Source of the DNA: Alnus glutinosa
Lineage: Eukaryota > Streptophyta > Magnoliopsida > Fagales > Betulaceae
Assembly: GCF_958979055.1 (NCBI RefSeq)
Contig: NC_084898.1
Span: 1,498,001 to 1,562,000 of the forward strand
DNA: 64,000 nucleotides
Direction: 5' to 3'
Under the pieces are notes generated by a model. The model made no database searches and had not been told where the DNA came from. It saw only the letters and a program-made list of their open reading frames with translations. This document shows positions 14,701-26,787 of the stretch, in pieces (position 1 is the stretch's first letter; every line of letters begins with the position of its first letter). Made by a program: the position numbers and the translations under genes.

Positions 14701-17700
14701 AGCTGCTTCTGTTTATTAACTTTGGAGTCACCTAATGCAGAAACAGATGGCCCTTCTGGGCGTGTGCTAGAACGTGCTTTACTCGGAGCAGAAGCAAAAT
14801 CATTCTTTAAGATTGGATTATTATTCTTATTTTCTCTAAATTCAAACGAAGGAAACCCAGCCTTCAACAAAAGCTTGTTTGACTCCGTGAATTTCGTAGT
14901 ACTATTATCAAGAGATGCCTTTGGACAGGTTTCTGCAGAGGTGAGCTGTTCTTTATTCTGCTCTGAATTTCTAGAAGCTTTAAGAGCTGCAAGAGGCTTG
15001 ATGTTATCCTTTCTTGGAAATACAGATGTATCTGCTAAATACAACCTGGAAAGAATTGGATTTGTGGCCTGCGATTCAGACCCCTGTTCTGAGCTATCCA
15101 AACTTGTTCTTAGGAGGCCAAGAACCGACTTCAAAGTCTCAATCTTTTCAGGCTTCGTGGCTCTCATGCAGCGATGCTTCCAAAACTCAACTTCGCAATC
15201 CCTATCCCATGCACGTTTCCTTCTTCCACTGGATAATCCATAAATTTTCTTTGTTAGATTCTCACGTACTTTCCCCTTCTGTAACATGGACTTCTTGGAC
15301 TTTACAGCTAAAGGTGATAACTTCTTAACAGGTTCATCTTTGGGGCCTGCTACAGCAGCCCTGAAGGCAGCAAGAAGCTTTGGATCAAAAAGGCTTTCCC
15401 CAAAATCTTTCGAGGATTTGTTACGAACAGCTTCTCTTATTTCTTTTCTTAGATTTTGAACTACCGTGGATGACTCCTTGTCCTCAGAATTTATCCTCAT
15501 GATCTTTTTTACTCGCAAGCCAGATGTATTTTCTTGTTCTATTGATGATTTATCAGCAGGATTTGGGCGTGCAAGTCCCTTGGAAGGTCTATGGTTTGTC
15601 CTTCGAACTATAGTCATTATATCAGACTTAACACCTTTCTTATCTTGATGATGGAACCTATCATCTTTGGGAACGGCTATTGGGCTTGGGCATTTCTGAG
15701 AATTGTCTGACACTGATGCATCGGCTTTGTCCTTTGTAAGCATCTGTTGAACCCTCCCTTCAGGTCTAATTTTCTTTTTAGAAACTTCAGTCGCAATCTT
15801 AGGTTTGGAATCTCCATCATCAGCATTCATAGACATGTGCTCACTGATAGATATAAAGAAATCAGGAAGACAACACGAAATAAAAGTTAAAAATAAAAAA
15901 ATAAAAAAGGATATTATCAGTAAATGATGTAAAGTTCTAACACTATTCAGTTCAGATGAGTATGCATCTTAAAGGGAAAATAACAGTTACTAGACATGTA
16001 CTTGGATACACAACAATACCAGTGCACTAAACAACAAAATAATTTAAGACAAATTAGAAAACTTCGGGACCACCCACTTTCTAAGTGCTATTCATGAATC
16101 TGCCAAAATATTCAACAAAGTTTAAAATTCAACATGGCATCTATTTAATAAAGATGAAACAACTGTAAGACAGCAATAAGGGAAACTCTTCCTGAACCCA
16201 TGTCCCCTAGACAACATAGTCACGAGCACTAACTGCAGAGAACTGTGAGAGAAGCAATGGAGACATTTGAATGATAAGTTACCTGTAATCTGCAGGCTTT
16301 CTCTTTACACCAACCATTCTGGCAGCATCCTCATTAGCATCCAGTTCAAAATTTTCAACTGAAAACATTCAGCAATGAGGCAATGGAACAGGGTTTTCTA
16401 ATCAATGTCTTATTAAAATCCTAAATAACTGCCTATACTAAATTTGATTTTCTACAACCCACCAAAGGCCCAAAATTTAACCAATAAGGAGGAAAGATGC
16501 CTGCACCACTTTCATACCTTTTGCCAAAGATTCTTCAGAAGTAACTTGCTGCTGGACATCTTCAGCAGCTTGATCTTCAATTACATCATTCTTTATGTCA
16601 TCAACTAGAACCACACCAAAATTGATGACAATAAGACAAGCTCAAATATCCAAACCATAAATATATTTTCAGCTGCCTGCTATCGTAATGATGGAATTGT
16701 AGCTAAAAAAGAAAAAAATACAAAAAAGTTAAATATGCAAAATTACCAGACAAAGAAGAGCCTATGGATAAACCAAGATGAAGGCCTATGGTGGATTCAT
16801 TCTCAGACTGCCTGTTTCCAATACAGGATTCACTAATCAACTTTCTTGACGTATTTCCAATGCCATGAAAGCTACTATGTTCATTCATTGCTTTGTCAGC
16901 AGAACTTGTCTTCAACTCACTATGCACCAAGGAATTAGAAGGCAAAATGAATGATGCATCACGTGATAAGGACAATTCCAGTTCCTTCCCCTCAAAGATT
17001 GATTGAATGATAGTCTTCTCCGTTGAAGGTGTTTCCACCTTGTGACTACTGGCATCAGAAATCGATATAAATGTTTCAGTTTTCAAGTCCTTCTCAACTT
17101 TGACAGTTGACAGAAAGTTCTCATTTGGCTTTGCAGTCCATTGATTTTCACCAACTATTGAGACCACAACAGCTGTCTCTCCAGCATCAGCAACAGAAAC
17201 AGATAACTTCCCAGAAAAAGCATCCTCAATGAAGCATTCACTATTAGAATTTTCAGGACCACACTGGTTCTTAGGCCTCTGCATAGAAATCGCATTTGAT
17301 TTTTGTGGCACGCATCTGCCATAATCCACAAGTAAGAATGTCAAAAGCAATGAAAAGGGAGTCAGCTTCATTGAGAAGACAAAACTTCTTGACAATCCAT
17401 TTATCACTGTTTTAATCCTTAAGTATACATGTTGTGCTAAAGCTGCATTAATTAAATTAACTTAAGGGGTCAGAAAAAAATTAATTTAACTAAAGATATA
17501 TTCACTTGGCAACATTGGATGATTGTGAAACAATTACGGGGTTATTTGTCCCTAAGTCATAGATGAGGTGGTTAACAATCACGTGATGGTGTTGATGATT
17601 TTGTTAGTTACCTAACAATGCTCCAAGCAGGATGTCTCCATAATATATAAATCTTTAAAATACCATTAAACATTAGTCTACCTTGATTTAGTTGGTATTA

Positions 17701-20700
17701 AAACATTTTGCACATTCATAATACATGTGCAGCTCATGAAACAATTACAGGGTTATTTGTCCCCAAGTCATAGATGAGGTGGTTAACAATCACATGATGG
17801 TGTTGATGATTTTGTTAGTTACCTAACAATGCTCCAAGCAGGATGTCTCCATAATATATATAAATCTTTAAAACAACATTAAACATTAGTCTACCTTGAT
17901 TTAGTTGGTATTAAAACATTTTGCACATTCATAATGCATGTGCAGCTCAAGAAAATTCATTGGATCAGACTCAGCCAAGGAACCAAGAGCCCAACACTAA
18001 CAACAAATAATCATCCTCTACTAACTTACCTTGGGCATAACCAGGTACTCTCAGATGTGTCTTCAGAATCAAATCCCACACAAAAAGCATGATACCTGAC
18101 TCCATGCAAACCAAAAAAAAATTGGGTCAGCATGCTCTTTTTTTCCCCTTCAAAGACAATAATAAATTTCACAATTTGTTCTCAGAGGTATTTAGGAAAA
18201 TCAGCCTACTGAAACTTCACTCACAACTTAAGCCAAATTAAGCAGGCAAATCCCTATATGACAGACATTCAATGTATATAGTCAAACCTTATAAATCAAA
18301 ATGTTCGGTTCAAGTTTACCATATATCACATGAATCACAAGCAATGGATGTATCAAGATTGGAATCTTCCTCAATAGTCACTGATCCACTTCGAATTTTG
18401 CACCCATCTCCATCCAAGCAGATAACTGCCTACAACATGATAAAGTACATAAGAAAGACATTGAGATGTAAATTCGTATACAATATGAAAATGTGGAAGA
18501 CAGCCTTGAGTTCATAATTTCAGAAATAACACCGACCTTAACAATGGAATTTTTGAGTTGGTGGAGTTTGCCTTGGTGTATAGGGGGAGATTTCAATACT
18601 ACTAGGTTTCCTAGCGAAAGATCTGGAGTTGGTAGTGTGTCTGCCATGAGGGACTTTTGTGATTTCATCTCTGACCAGGGTCTGATGGATTTTCCTCTCG
18701 CTGGAGGTTCTTATACGTGGTCGATTTCCGATGATCCTCCTGTTTGGTCCAGAATTGATCGTTTTCTTGTCTCTCCTGATTGGGAAGATAGGTTTCCTGA
18801 GGCGTCTCAGAAGAGGCTTCCCCGCCTTTTCTCTGACCATTTTCCTATTCTCCTGGAATGTGCTCACTCTTCTGCAAGAAGTAGGCCGTTCAAGTTTGAG
18901 AATATGTGGCTCAAGGTGGATGGTTTTGTGGGGTTGGTGAAACAGTGGTGGGACTCATTCTCTTTTCATGGCTCTCCTAGCTTTGTGCTTGCATGTAAAT
19001 TAAAGGCTCTCAAGTCGAATTTGAAGACGTGGAATGTGGAGGCCTTTGGTAATGTGGAGAGGAACAAGAGAAAGCTTCTTGAGGAGCTTCAGGCGATTGA
19101 TATAGTGGAAGGAAGTAGGGCTTTGGTTGAGGGGGAGATTCAAAAGAAGCTGGAGGTCGTCAGTGAGTTAGAGAGATGCTCTCTGTTGGAGGAGGTCAGC
19201 TGGAGGCAAAAGTCCAGGGTGAAGTGGTTGAAAGAAGGAGATAAATGCACAAAATTCTTCCACTCTATTGCCAACTCAAACAGAAGGTATAACTCTATTG
19301 ATTCCTTGTTGATTGGAGATTCCATTTCTTCTAATCCGGCAGAGATAGGGGAGCATGTGGTTCAGTTCTATCAAGATCTCTTCTCGGAGAAGCATAGTTG
19401 GAGGCCTCGGTTGGATGATCTTTCCTTTGATGCCATCTTAGAGTCAGAAGCAAGGTGGTTGGAGAGAGCCTTTGAGGAGGAGGAAGTTAGAAAAGTTGTG
19501 TTTGCTTTTAATGGTGATAAAGCGCCGGGTCCGGATGGCTTCTCTATGGCTTTCTTCCAAGCTTGTTGGGAGGTGGTGCGCTTGGACATTATGGAGGTTT
19601 TTTCTGAGTTTCATGCGAGAGAAGTTTTTGAGAAGAGTTTGAATGCTTCTTTTATTTCTCTTATTCCTAAGACTCCAGGAGCCTTGTCTCTCAAAGATTT
19701 CCGGCCCATTAGCCTCGTAGGAGGTATATACAAGATTATTGCAAAAGTCTTGGCCAACAGATTGAAGACGGTTATGGACAAGGTTATCTCCAAATCCCAG
19801 AGTGCTTTCATCCAAGGAAGGCAGATTCTTGATCCAATCCTTATTGCGAATGAATGCCTTGATAGCCGTATTATATCAAGGGAGCCGGGAGTCATTTGCA
19901 AAATGGATTTAGAAAAAGCTTATGATCACGTTAATTGGGATTTTCTGTTGTATATGTTGAGGAGATGCGGCTTTGGGGGAAAATGGTGTTCGTGGATAGC
20001 TCGGTGTATCTCTTCTGCTAAGTTTTCGGTGCTTGTTAATGGCTCACCATGCGGCTTTTTCAGCAGCTCTCGAGGCCTAAGGCAAGGGGACCCTTTGTCT
20101 CCTCTTTTGTTTGTATTTGTTATGGAGGCGCTGAGTCGCATGATTACTGCGGCAGTGAGTGGGGGTGTGTTGGATGGTTTCAGAGTGGGTGGTGCTTCTT
20201 TTTCCCATCTTTTGTTCGCTGATGATACATTGATTTTCTGTGATGCTAGCTCCGCCAAGATTCGGGCTTTGCGAGTTCTCTTGCTCTTATTCGAGGCTGT
20301 GTCGGGGCTTAAGGTTAATTTGGCAAAATCCAGCATTATTCCAGTGGGAAATGTCGATAATGTGGGTAGGTTAGCCGACATTTTAGAGTGTGAAGTTGCT
20401 TATTTGCCTGTGAAGTATTTGGGTCTTCCATTGGGGGCTCCTTACAAGTCTACTCGTATTTGGGATGGTGTTATTGAGAAGGTTGAAAGACGGTTGGCTA
20501 GTTGGAAAAGGTTATACCTATCTAAGGGAGGGCGAGTGACCCTTATCAAGAGTACGCTTTCCAACTTACCTACGTACTATATGTCTCTGTTCCCTATTCC
20601 GGTGAGTGTTGCTTCTCGCATTGAGAAGTTGCAGCGCGATTTTCTGTGGGGTGGCATGGGTGAAGATTTTAAGTACCATCTGGTGAGTTGGGAGAAGGTT

Positions 20701-22411
20701 TGTACTCCAATTTCGTACAGGGGGCTTGGCATTAGGAAGCTGGTTCAGTTTAATCGCGCACTGTTAGGTAAATGGTTATGGCGATATGGTATGGAAAGGG
20801 ATGCTTGGTGGAGAGTCGCGGTGGACTCCAAGTATGGAAGTTTGTGGGGTGGGTGGTGCTCCAGAGAGGTTGCTGGGGCGTTTGGAGTAGGGTTGTGGAA
20901 GTTTATAAGGAAAGGTTGGGAGAACTTCTCCAAACTCCTTAGATTTGAGGTGGGGGATGGGAGTAGGATCAGATTTTGGCATGACTTGTGGTGTGGAGAT
21001 TCGATTCTGAAAGAAGTGTTCCCTGATCTCTTTGGCATTGCTCGGGTGAAGGATGCGTCAGTGGCGGATAATTTGGAGAATTTGGGCGGGTCCGTTCAAT
21101 GGAACGTGAGTTTTTTTAGAGAGGCTCATGATTGGGAAGTAGATGTTTTTGCCTCTTTCTTCCAGTGGCTGGGCTCTACCAAGGTAAATATGGAGAGGGC
21201 AGATTGTCTTATATGGGTCCCATCCAAGAAAGGTGTGTTCAGGGTGAAGTCATTTTTTGGTTCTATGATGTGTGCTGGAGGTACTCGGTTCCCATGGAAG
21301 TGTGTGTGGCGGTCTCAGGCTCCCCCGAGGGCAGCTTTCTTCACTTGGTCTGCAGCTCTAGGCAGAATTTTGACCTTGGACAATCTTAGGAAGAGGAACT
21401 TAATTATTGTAAATAGATGCTGTCTTTGCAAGCGGGATGGGGAATCAGTGGACCATATTCTTCTGCATTGCGATCTGGCCTCAGCTCTATGGAACAACAT
21501 TTTTTCACGCTTTGGTATCGCGTGGGTCATGCCTAGAAGTGTGCTTGACTTAGTGGCTTGTTGGTGGAAGTCGGGGAGATCTGGGAGTGCTACTTCTTGG
21601 AAGATGGTGCCTATTTGCCTTTTTTGGTGTATTTGGAGAGAAAGAAATCTTAGGTGTTTTGAGAATTTAGAAAGCTCCCTAGAGGAGGTGTTAGAATTGT
21701 TTCTCCATACTTTGTATGTTTGGTCGATGGCTTATTTGTACCCTCTATCTATCAGCTTTGCTGAATTCCTCACTTCTTTTTCGCTTTCTAGTTAGGTGTT
21801 TCCTGTTGTATACTTCTAGTGTACGTAGGGGCGCCTTACGCTTTCAATAAAACTATCATTACTTATCAAAAAAAAACAATGGAATTTTTGTTTCTTCAGA
21901 AACACATAAGGATAGGCCCGTATCCTGTATAGACTACTATAGACCTCCTCTTATTTTTTTTGATAAGTAACTATAGACCTCCTCTTATCACGTGCTGTGA
22001 TGGAAAGGGGTGATGAAATGTGCCAGAATCATTTAACTTACTGCTTTTGGCTTGAATGCTTTTATATGCACAACATTGTATCTCAGATGTAAAATCATAG
22101 CACTGGCTCTTGAGCATGGCTTGAGGTGTCCCAGGTTTCTTGGTACAGAAAGAAAGCATCTTTATATGGGCCAACCTTTTAGAATCTCAATGGCGATTTC
22201 AACAAGAGTATTGGGACTTCTGGGTTAGGGGACTTGATCCTCAAGAACACAAAAGCCCTTCTAATCTGTAGAAATTTTAGATATAAGGTTTATTATTATT
22301 ATTATTTTCTTTTACGTACAACTCATGTACTAACGCAGACTTATTGGACAAAAACTCATGTCCACATGGGATTCAACCCATGACTTTATCCTCCACCCCC
22401 CTTATTTATGT

Positions 22412-22447
<36 letters not shown>

Positions 22448-25217
22448 TGCTGTTATTTGGTCCAATACCATTGGCAGTATACATTTCATACTGTATTGTG
22501 ACAAACAACACTCCTCCTGGGAGGGAGGGTGGCGTTGTTGTTCAGACTTTTTACAAAAGACGCTATTTATCTCAGAAACCTCAAAGCATTTCAGTGTGTT
22601 ACCCAAAAACCTTATAGGATTAAATATGGAGGAAAATTACATTTTCATCAATGTAGTAGGATGGAAAAGAGAGAGTATTATTCTTCCCTTCAATGCACCA
22701 ATCATCCTCTCTGCATAAACAAAGGGGAAAAAAAAAAAGAGTACAAATTTAATCACTGCTGAAAACCTAGGCTTGGGAAAATGTGAGTAATTTGATAAAT
22801 ATATATTAAAAAAAAATGTTAAATGCTAATATCAATACATGCCACAGATCCTCCACATTATACTCATAGTTGTAAAGCAAGCTAGAATTCTTCCCATGTT
22901 ACACCTTAATCTCCTCTCATAATAGAGCTTCATAACTTAAACTATTAGAGGAAACCCATTGGCAACAGTCCCACCAAGATTAACGGCTTTGAGGCCCTGT
23001 TAACATTTACAAGTGTAGCAATACGGCTTTGAATCAAAGATTATTAATGAGTAAGATAATGCGTCAAACAGAACTGCTATTACTACAAGAAAGTCGAGTC
23101 TTTTAGTAAACTCTGGTTTTCAGAATGCAAAGCTGGCATCATGCAGAGCTACACAACTACGAGGAACAGGGCTTTGGAGCACGCAAAAGAACACTGGAAA
23201 AGTATGTAAATTTTTTAAACTTACCCGGAAAATGACTCCTCCTCAACTTTGTTGCTACCAATGGTATCATATACCTTCATAATCAAATGAAGCCAGTTTA
23301 ACTTAAGCTTCCATTTTGCATCAAACTTCTAATTACAGTTTCAAAAGAAAATAGGCAAAAGATTTCATCAAAAGTAGCCAATGCTTACAAATAAAGTGTT
23401 GTGCAAACAAAGTTCAGCATTTATATCAATAACAGCAAGAGTAATGATAAAACAATGACGAAAAACAGTCTTGAACAATTTTGTAACACTAACCGGAACG
23501 CATGTGATCAATTGAAATTCATTCTGGCAAAGTGGGCAAAGGTTTGTGATGGTAGTCCAGTTATCAATGCATGCAAAACAGAACCTGAAATCACATGACG
23601 ATCCATCAGTTCATGCAATCAAATTTTCTCTGTCCAAGCAAATATAATCTGATAGTCATAAAAATAGTTAAAGGTTTTGCTAGATCTGAATGCATAACAG
23701 ATATATATATAAATAAAAAATAAAAATTACCTAGCATGATTCACTGAACATAGACACAAATAATAAAAAGTTCTATGAACATAGATAAGCAAAGATAAAT
23801 TTCATAAACATTCAAATCCAACTAAAGAATCTCTCAGCCCTTTTAACTAAACTAAACTCTGTGATAATGCAAGGTCATGGACAATGCGGGACTTACCTTT
23901 CAAAATCTACCAGCCAATGAATTCATAAGTTCTTTAAAAAGGCCAATTCAAAGACATAGCTATAATTGTTGCAAGATGTCCGAGCTGGTAACAGTACAAC
24001 GTTGAAGAAAGTATTTGGACGTTCATATCAAAGTATGTGAGTGGTAGCCCTCATTTAACTTTAAAAAAAAAAAAAAATGAAGATAAAGCATTACATCTTC
24101 CACTTCATATTTTGAGAAGAAAGGTTTATTAACACAACTAACACACGTGCATGCACTTAAGTGACAAAAGGAAGGGAAGAAAATGGAGATACATACCAGT
24201 GCTGGCAGCAGTCAAGAACTCCCCTGTCAATGACAATGTCCATGCATATCCCACACCTTTCGCCCTCAAAATTAGCATTATCCTTCCACATTACAAAACA
24301 ATTTGAGTAGACAGAAGATTACAAACAAAAAGATATCATAAACAATAGCTGAAACTGAACCATAAGCAATAAAAGAAACGCACTCTAACGAATTGTTCCA
24401 TAAATCACATGTTTGACTTGTAAGCTGCAAAAGCAGGTAAATAGAGTTCTGAGTATGACATAATTCAGGAAGCAAAGATTGCCCGAAAATGTTGCAAATC
24501 TAATGATCTGGTTATCCTATTTTCCCAAATTGGACATTTACTCGGATATTTGACATCTCGTGGACCAATCGTTTACCTTGCTAGAAGGAATTATTTTTGG
24601 AAAAAATTTAGATAGGACTCAAACAAAGGATATTTTTAGCAAGCACCGTGACCTTTTGGCACTTGGAGAATGACAACAAAGGTGATTTAATTTCAAAAAC
24701 TCATTTCTTGAATTCTTAACCATATCTCTTCATTCAATCCTCCGATACACGGAACAAAACACACTATGATTATCTCTTATTTCTTCATTTTCCCATATTC
24801 CCTTCACCCTTTCTCTTCAATTACTCTCCCTTATACAGAAAAGAGTCATTAAATACGATTATGCATAATACCCACTAACCGGAATAACCATTTATTCAAC
24901 AGAATCAAAATAGATAACACATTCAGTTTTCAACAAAAACACAAACTTTAAGCTCTCATGCATTACAACTTAACGATAAGGCAACAATATGAGCATAAAT
25001 AACTTGATTCAACAGAATCAAAATAGAGAGCACAGATTCAATTTTCAATAAAGACACAAACTTTTAACTCTAATGCTTTATAACTTAATAATAAAGCAAA
25101 AAGAGTATGGGCATTACATAAATAGCAGTGACACTGGAAACTTACAATATTATCATCATCAACTTCAAAGGTATTTTCTTCTGGAATGCCACTTGTAACA
25201 AAATCCACCGCCTCCAT
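11745..25217 (-). CDS. RING + PHD finger nuclear protein, At4g10930/PHRF1-like
   Basis: Fourteen coding exons: 25146-25217, 24197-24282, 23494-23584, 23225-23274, 22641-22710, 18320-18429, 18030-18095, 16747-17315, 16518-16604, 16283-16358, 14556-15843, 14398-14472, 12150-13244 and 11745-11969. They sum to 3960 nt, exactly in frame, for 1319 residues. A C3HC4 RING (CGIC, CCQHWFC, CIDNW, CPLC) lies near residues 34-75. A PHD finger ([30 protein letters not shown]) lies near 124-182. Two long low-complexity, charged exons follow. The last 75 residues form a conserved helical C-terminus ([24 protein letters not shown]). RING, PHD and such a C-terminus resemble animal PHRF1, whose end binds RNA polymerase II; that link is inference. 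The 4.2-kb intron between exons 5 and 6 contains a LINE. An upstream non-coding exon, with splice donor near 25432 and acceptor near 25260, is plausible. Confidence 0.9.
13695..13885. repeat. GTGGT-rich imperfect tandem repeat, two units of about 98 bp
   Basis: Both units contain GGTGGTGA, then AACAGTAGAGCTAG, then GAGGTGGT and GTTGGTGTT at matching spacing. The repeat lies in the intron between exons 12 and 13 of the PHD/RING gene. On the minus strand it is CCACCA-rich. Confidence 0.7.
14047..14340. repeat. 147-bp tandem duplication in an intron
   Basis: CTAGTAAGATTAT begins the first unit at 14047 and the second at 14194. The units share CTTTTCTGCCTTCCTAAG and AAGCAGAAGGATGACTTTC and differ at about ten positions. 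It lies in the same intron as the GTGGT repeat, just downstream of exon 12. Confidence 0.9.
17527..17950. repeat. 211-bp tandem duplication in an intron
   Basis: GAAACAATTAC begins copy one at 17527 and copy two at 17738. Copy two carries a 2-bp TA extension in a TA run. Only a few substitutions separate the copies, which points to a recent duplication. It lies in the intron between exons 7 and 8 of the PHD/RING gene. Confidence 0.93.
18556..21874 (+). mobile_element. 5'-truncated LINE (L1-type) with uninterrupted ORF2 remainder
   Basis: The 3319-bp insertion is bounded by a perfect 16-bp target-site duplication, AACAATGGAATTTTTG, at 18540-18555 and 21875-21890, and ends in TTACTTATC plus a short A tail. 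It encodes, without a stop until 21795, the C-terminal part of the apurinic-type endonuclease ([22 protein letters not shown] near 18832), a reverse transcriptase (APGPDG near 19522, [16 protein letters not shown] at 20215) and a C-terminal zinc-knuckle region (CCLC, HILLHC). No RNase H domain is seen. The 5' end lacks the leader, ORF1 and the first half of the endonuclease, so it is a dead-on-arrival copy. An ATG at 18493 in host sequence is in frame by chance. It lies antisense in an intron of the PHD/RING gene. Confidence 0.95.
21936..21988 (-). mobile_element. 15-bp LINE-tail micro-insertion with 19-bp target-site duplication
   Basis: ACTATAGACCTCCTCTTAT occurs at 21936-21954 and again at 21970-21988. 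The 15 bp between them, read on the minus strand, is TACTTATCAAAAAAA, identical to the 3' end plus A tail of the LINE at 18556-21874. The structure is what a retrotransposition event aborted after copying only the tail would leave. Confidence 0.8.
22412..22446. repeat. Poly-G tract, 35 nt
   Basis: An uninterrupted run of G on the plus strand lies 195 bp downstream, in gene sense, of exon 5 of the PHD/RING gene. In the transcript of that gene it reads as poly-C. True length is uncertain because such runs are hard to sequence. Confidence 0.9.
24895..25120. repeat. 113-bp imperfect tandem duplication in intron 1
   Basis: TTCAACAGAATCAAAATAG begins units at 24895 and 25008. Later shared words include ACACAAACTTT and ACAACTTAA/ATAACTTAA. 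It lies in the first coding intron of the PHD/RING gene, and the second unit approaches the donor site. Confidence 0.8.
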
Positions 25218-26787
25218 TATTATACCCCAAAAAACTTGACAACCCAAATCAGACTCTGATCAAAGAGATTCAAAACCAAAAAGACAGATTAAGTTAAGCT
25301 GATGAGGATTGAAATCCGCTAAGCAATTGGAGATGAAGCAGTTGATTGTTGAAGAATTTTGAAGGTCAAAAGCGGGAATAAGGAAAAAGATTTGGGCTAA
25401 TTTGGGTAATTAGGGGGGGACTTAAGTTTACCTGTGACTGAGAGAAAGCAACATTTGCGTCCGTTTCTTCTGAGAGAGTGATTGAGATGAAGAACACGAA
25501 CAGAGAATGCGTGTGGGATTCTTGTTTTTCGTTTACGCGAAACGTTTTTTGAGGTTAGAAATGTGTTCAACGTTTCGTTTAAGAGTGGGCACGTGCGAGC
25601 CTCCAGCAATAAGAGGTTGGGTTGGGTTTCGTCCAAGCCCAGCCCAAGGTATTACACACAAAAGCCTTGAGTCCAACCTAAAAAGAGAAGCAAGTCAAAG
25701 CCCACGATCGATGTCTCCAACAATTTTGTTATTTGGATTGCTAACAATTCAGGCAATAAATATGAGAGATCTCATATAGAACGTATCTGCTCGAACAAGT
25801 CTTAAGCAGCCCGCTTCCTTGCTCGGGCAATTGGACCTCATAGGAATTATCTCATATTTGCTAAGTAAATTACTGGATATTCAAATCCACGAGCTAAATC
25901 CTCGGTTATTATATGTTTGTGTTATACATTGTTAATTTCTTTTCAACAAAAAACAAAAATAGGGTTTGGTTCGAGTCCAATTTTAAGATTGGGACACGTG
26001 TCTTATAACATGACATAAAATGGCACATACCCAATCCCAATAGATTCAATTTCAATTGAAGCCAAGCTAAATTAGTGGTTTGAATTTTCTAAAGGAAGTT
26101 AACGTCACGTTGAGATTCAAAGACATAGCTTGGTGTGAAGTGGCCCTCGAACCAAATCATAAATTCTAGCAAAAGGATTCATAAAATTAAATTTGGAGAT
26201 AATTTGATAAATGTTGAGATTTATTAATATCTATAATTCGCATACTTGTAGGTTCTCTGACGATAATTCTAAGATCTCTTGGTCTTATTTTTTGGTTAGT
26301 AAGACGGGATGCATACTGAAGAGTTAGTTCCTAAGTAATTAATTTTTCGGGACATTACAATTTTGAACGTCCATCGGGACCATCACTAGTTATTTTCAAC
26401 AAGTGAATTGCATTGAAGTCTTCTAGATGTCAACTTTTGTGCACACCATTTAACTAAATAGGCCGCTTCATATGTAGTGTTTGAAAGCATTCTCACTCTC
26501 TCTATAATTATTAATTCAATTCCTATTTGAAGTGGTAAGGACTGCCCTCAGCTTCTAGGACGTGAATTGCTATATATAGTCCAAGAAGGCATAGTGGTCG
26601 AGAAGATTCTCAGTGCCCGACCAGATGACAAGTCCGGCATGGAAATGTGGGGCAACTAATAGGCCAGATATATGCTTGACCAGTCCGAATAAAAAAAGCA
26701 AACTTGAATTTCAGATGGGATGATAAAGTTTGAACCACAAGTCTTGACCAAACCACAAAGGCCAATACAAGGGAATAGAGCTTAGTG
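25218..26787. other. Upstream region of the PHD/RING gene and intergenic DNA
   Basis: Holds the probable 5' leader (to about 25500) and promoter of the minus-strand gene. A donor-like CACAG/gtaaac (minus strand, near 25432) and an acceptor-like atcag (near 25260) suggest one leader intron. From about 25750 to 26787 nothing is recognised. Confidence 0.5.

Noticed and set aside
18493-18555. ATG in host DNA as the real start of the LINE reading frame
   Set aside because: It lies outside the element, before the left target-site duplication ends. The frame match is chance and the element is 5'-truncated.
22344-22718. Gly-rich and Pro-rich frames over the poly-G tract
   Set aside because: They are artefacts of the homopolymer. 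The minus strand here carries exon 5 of the RING/PHD gene instead.
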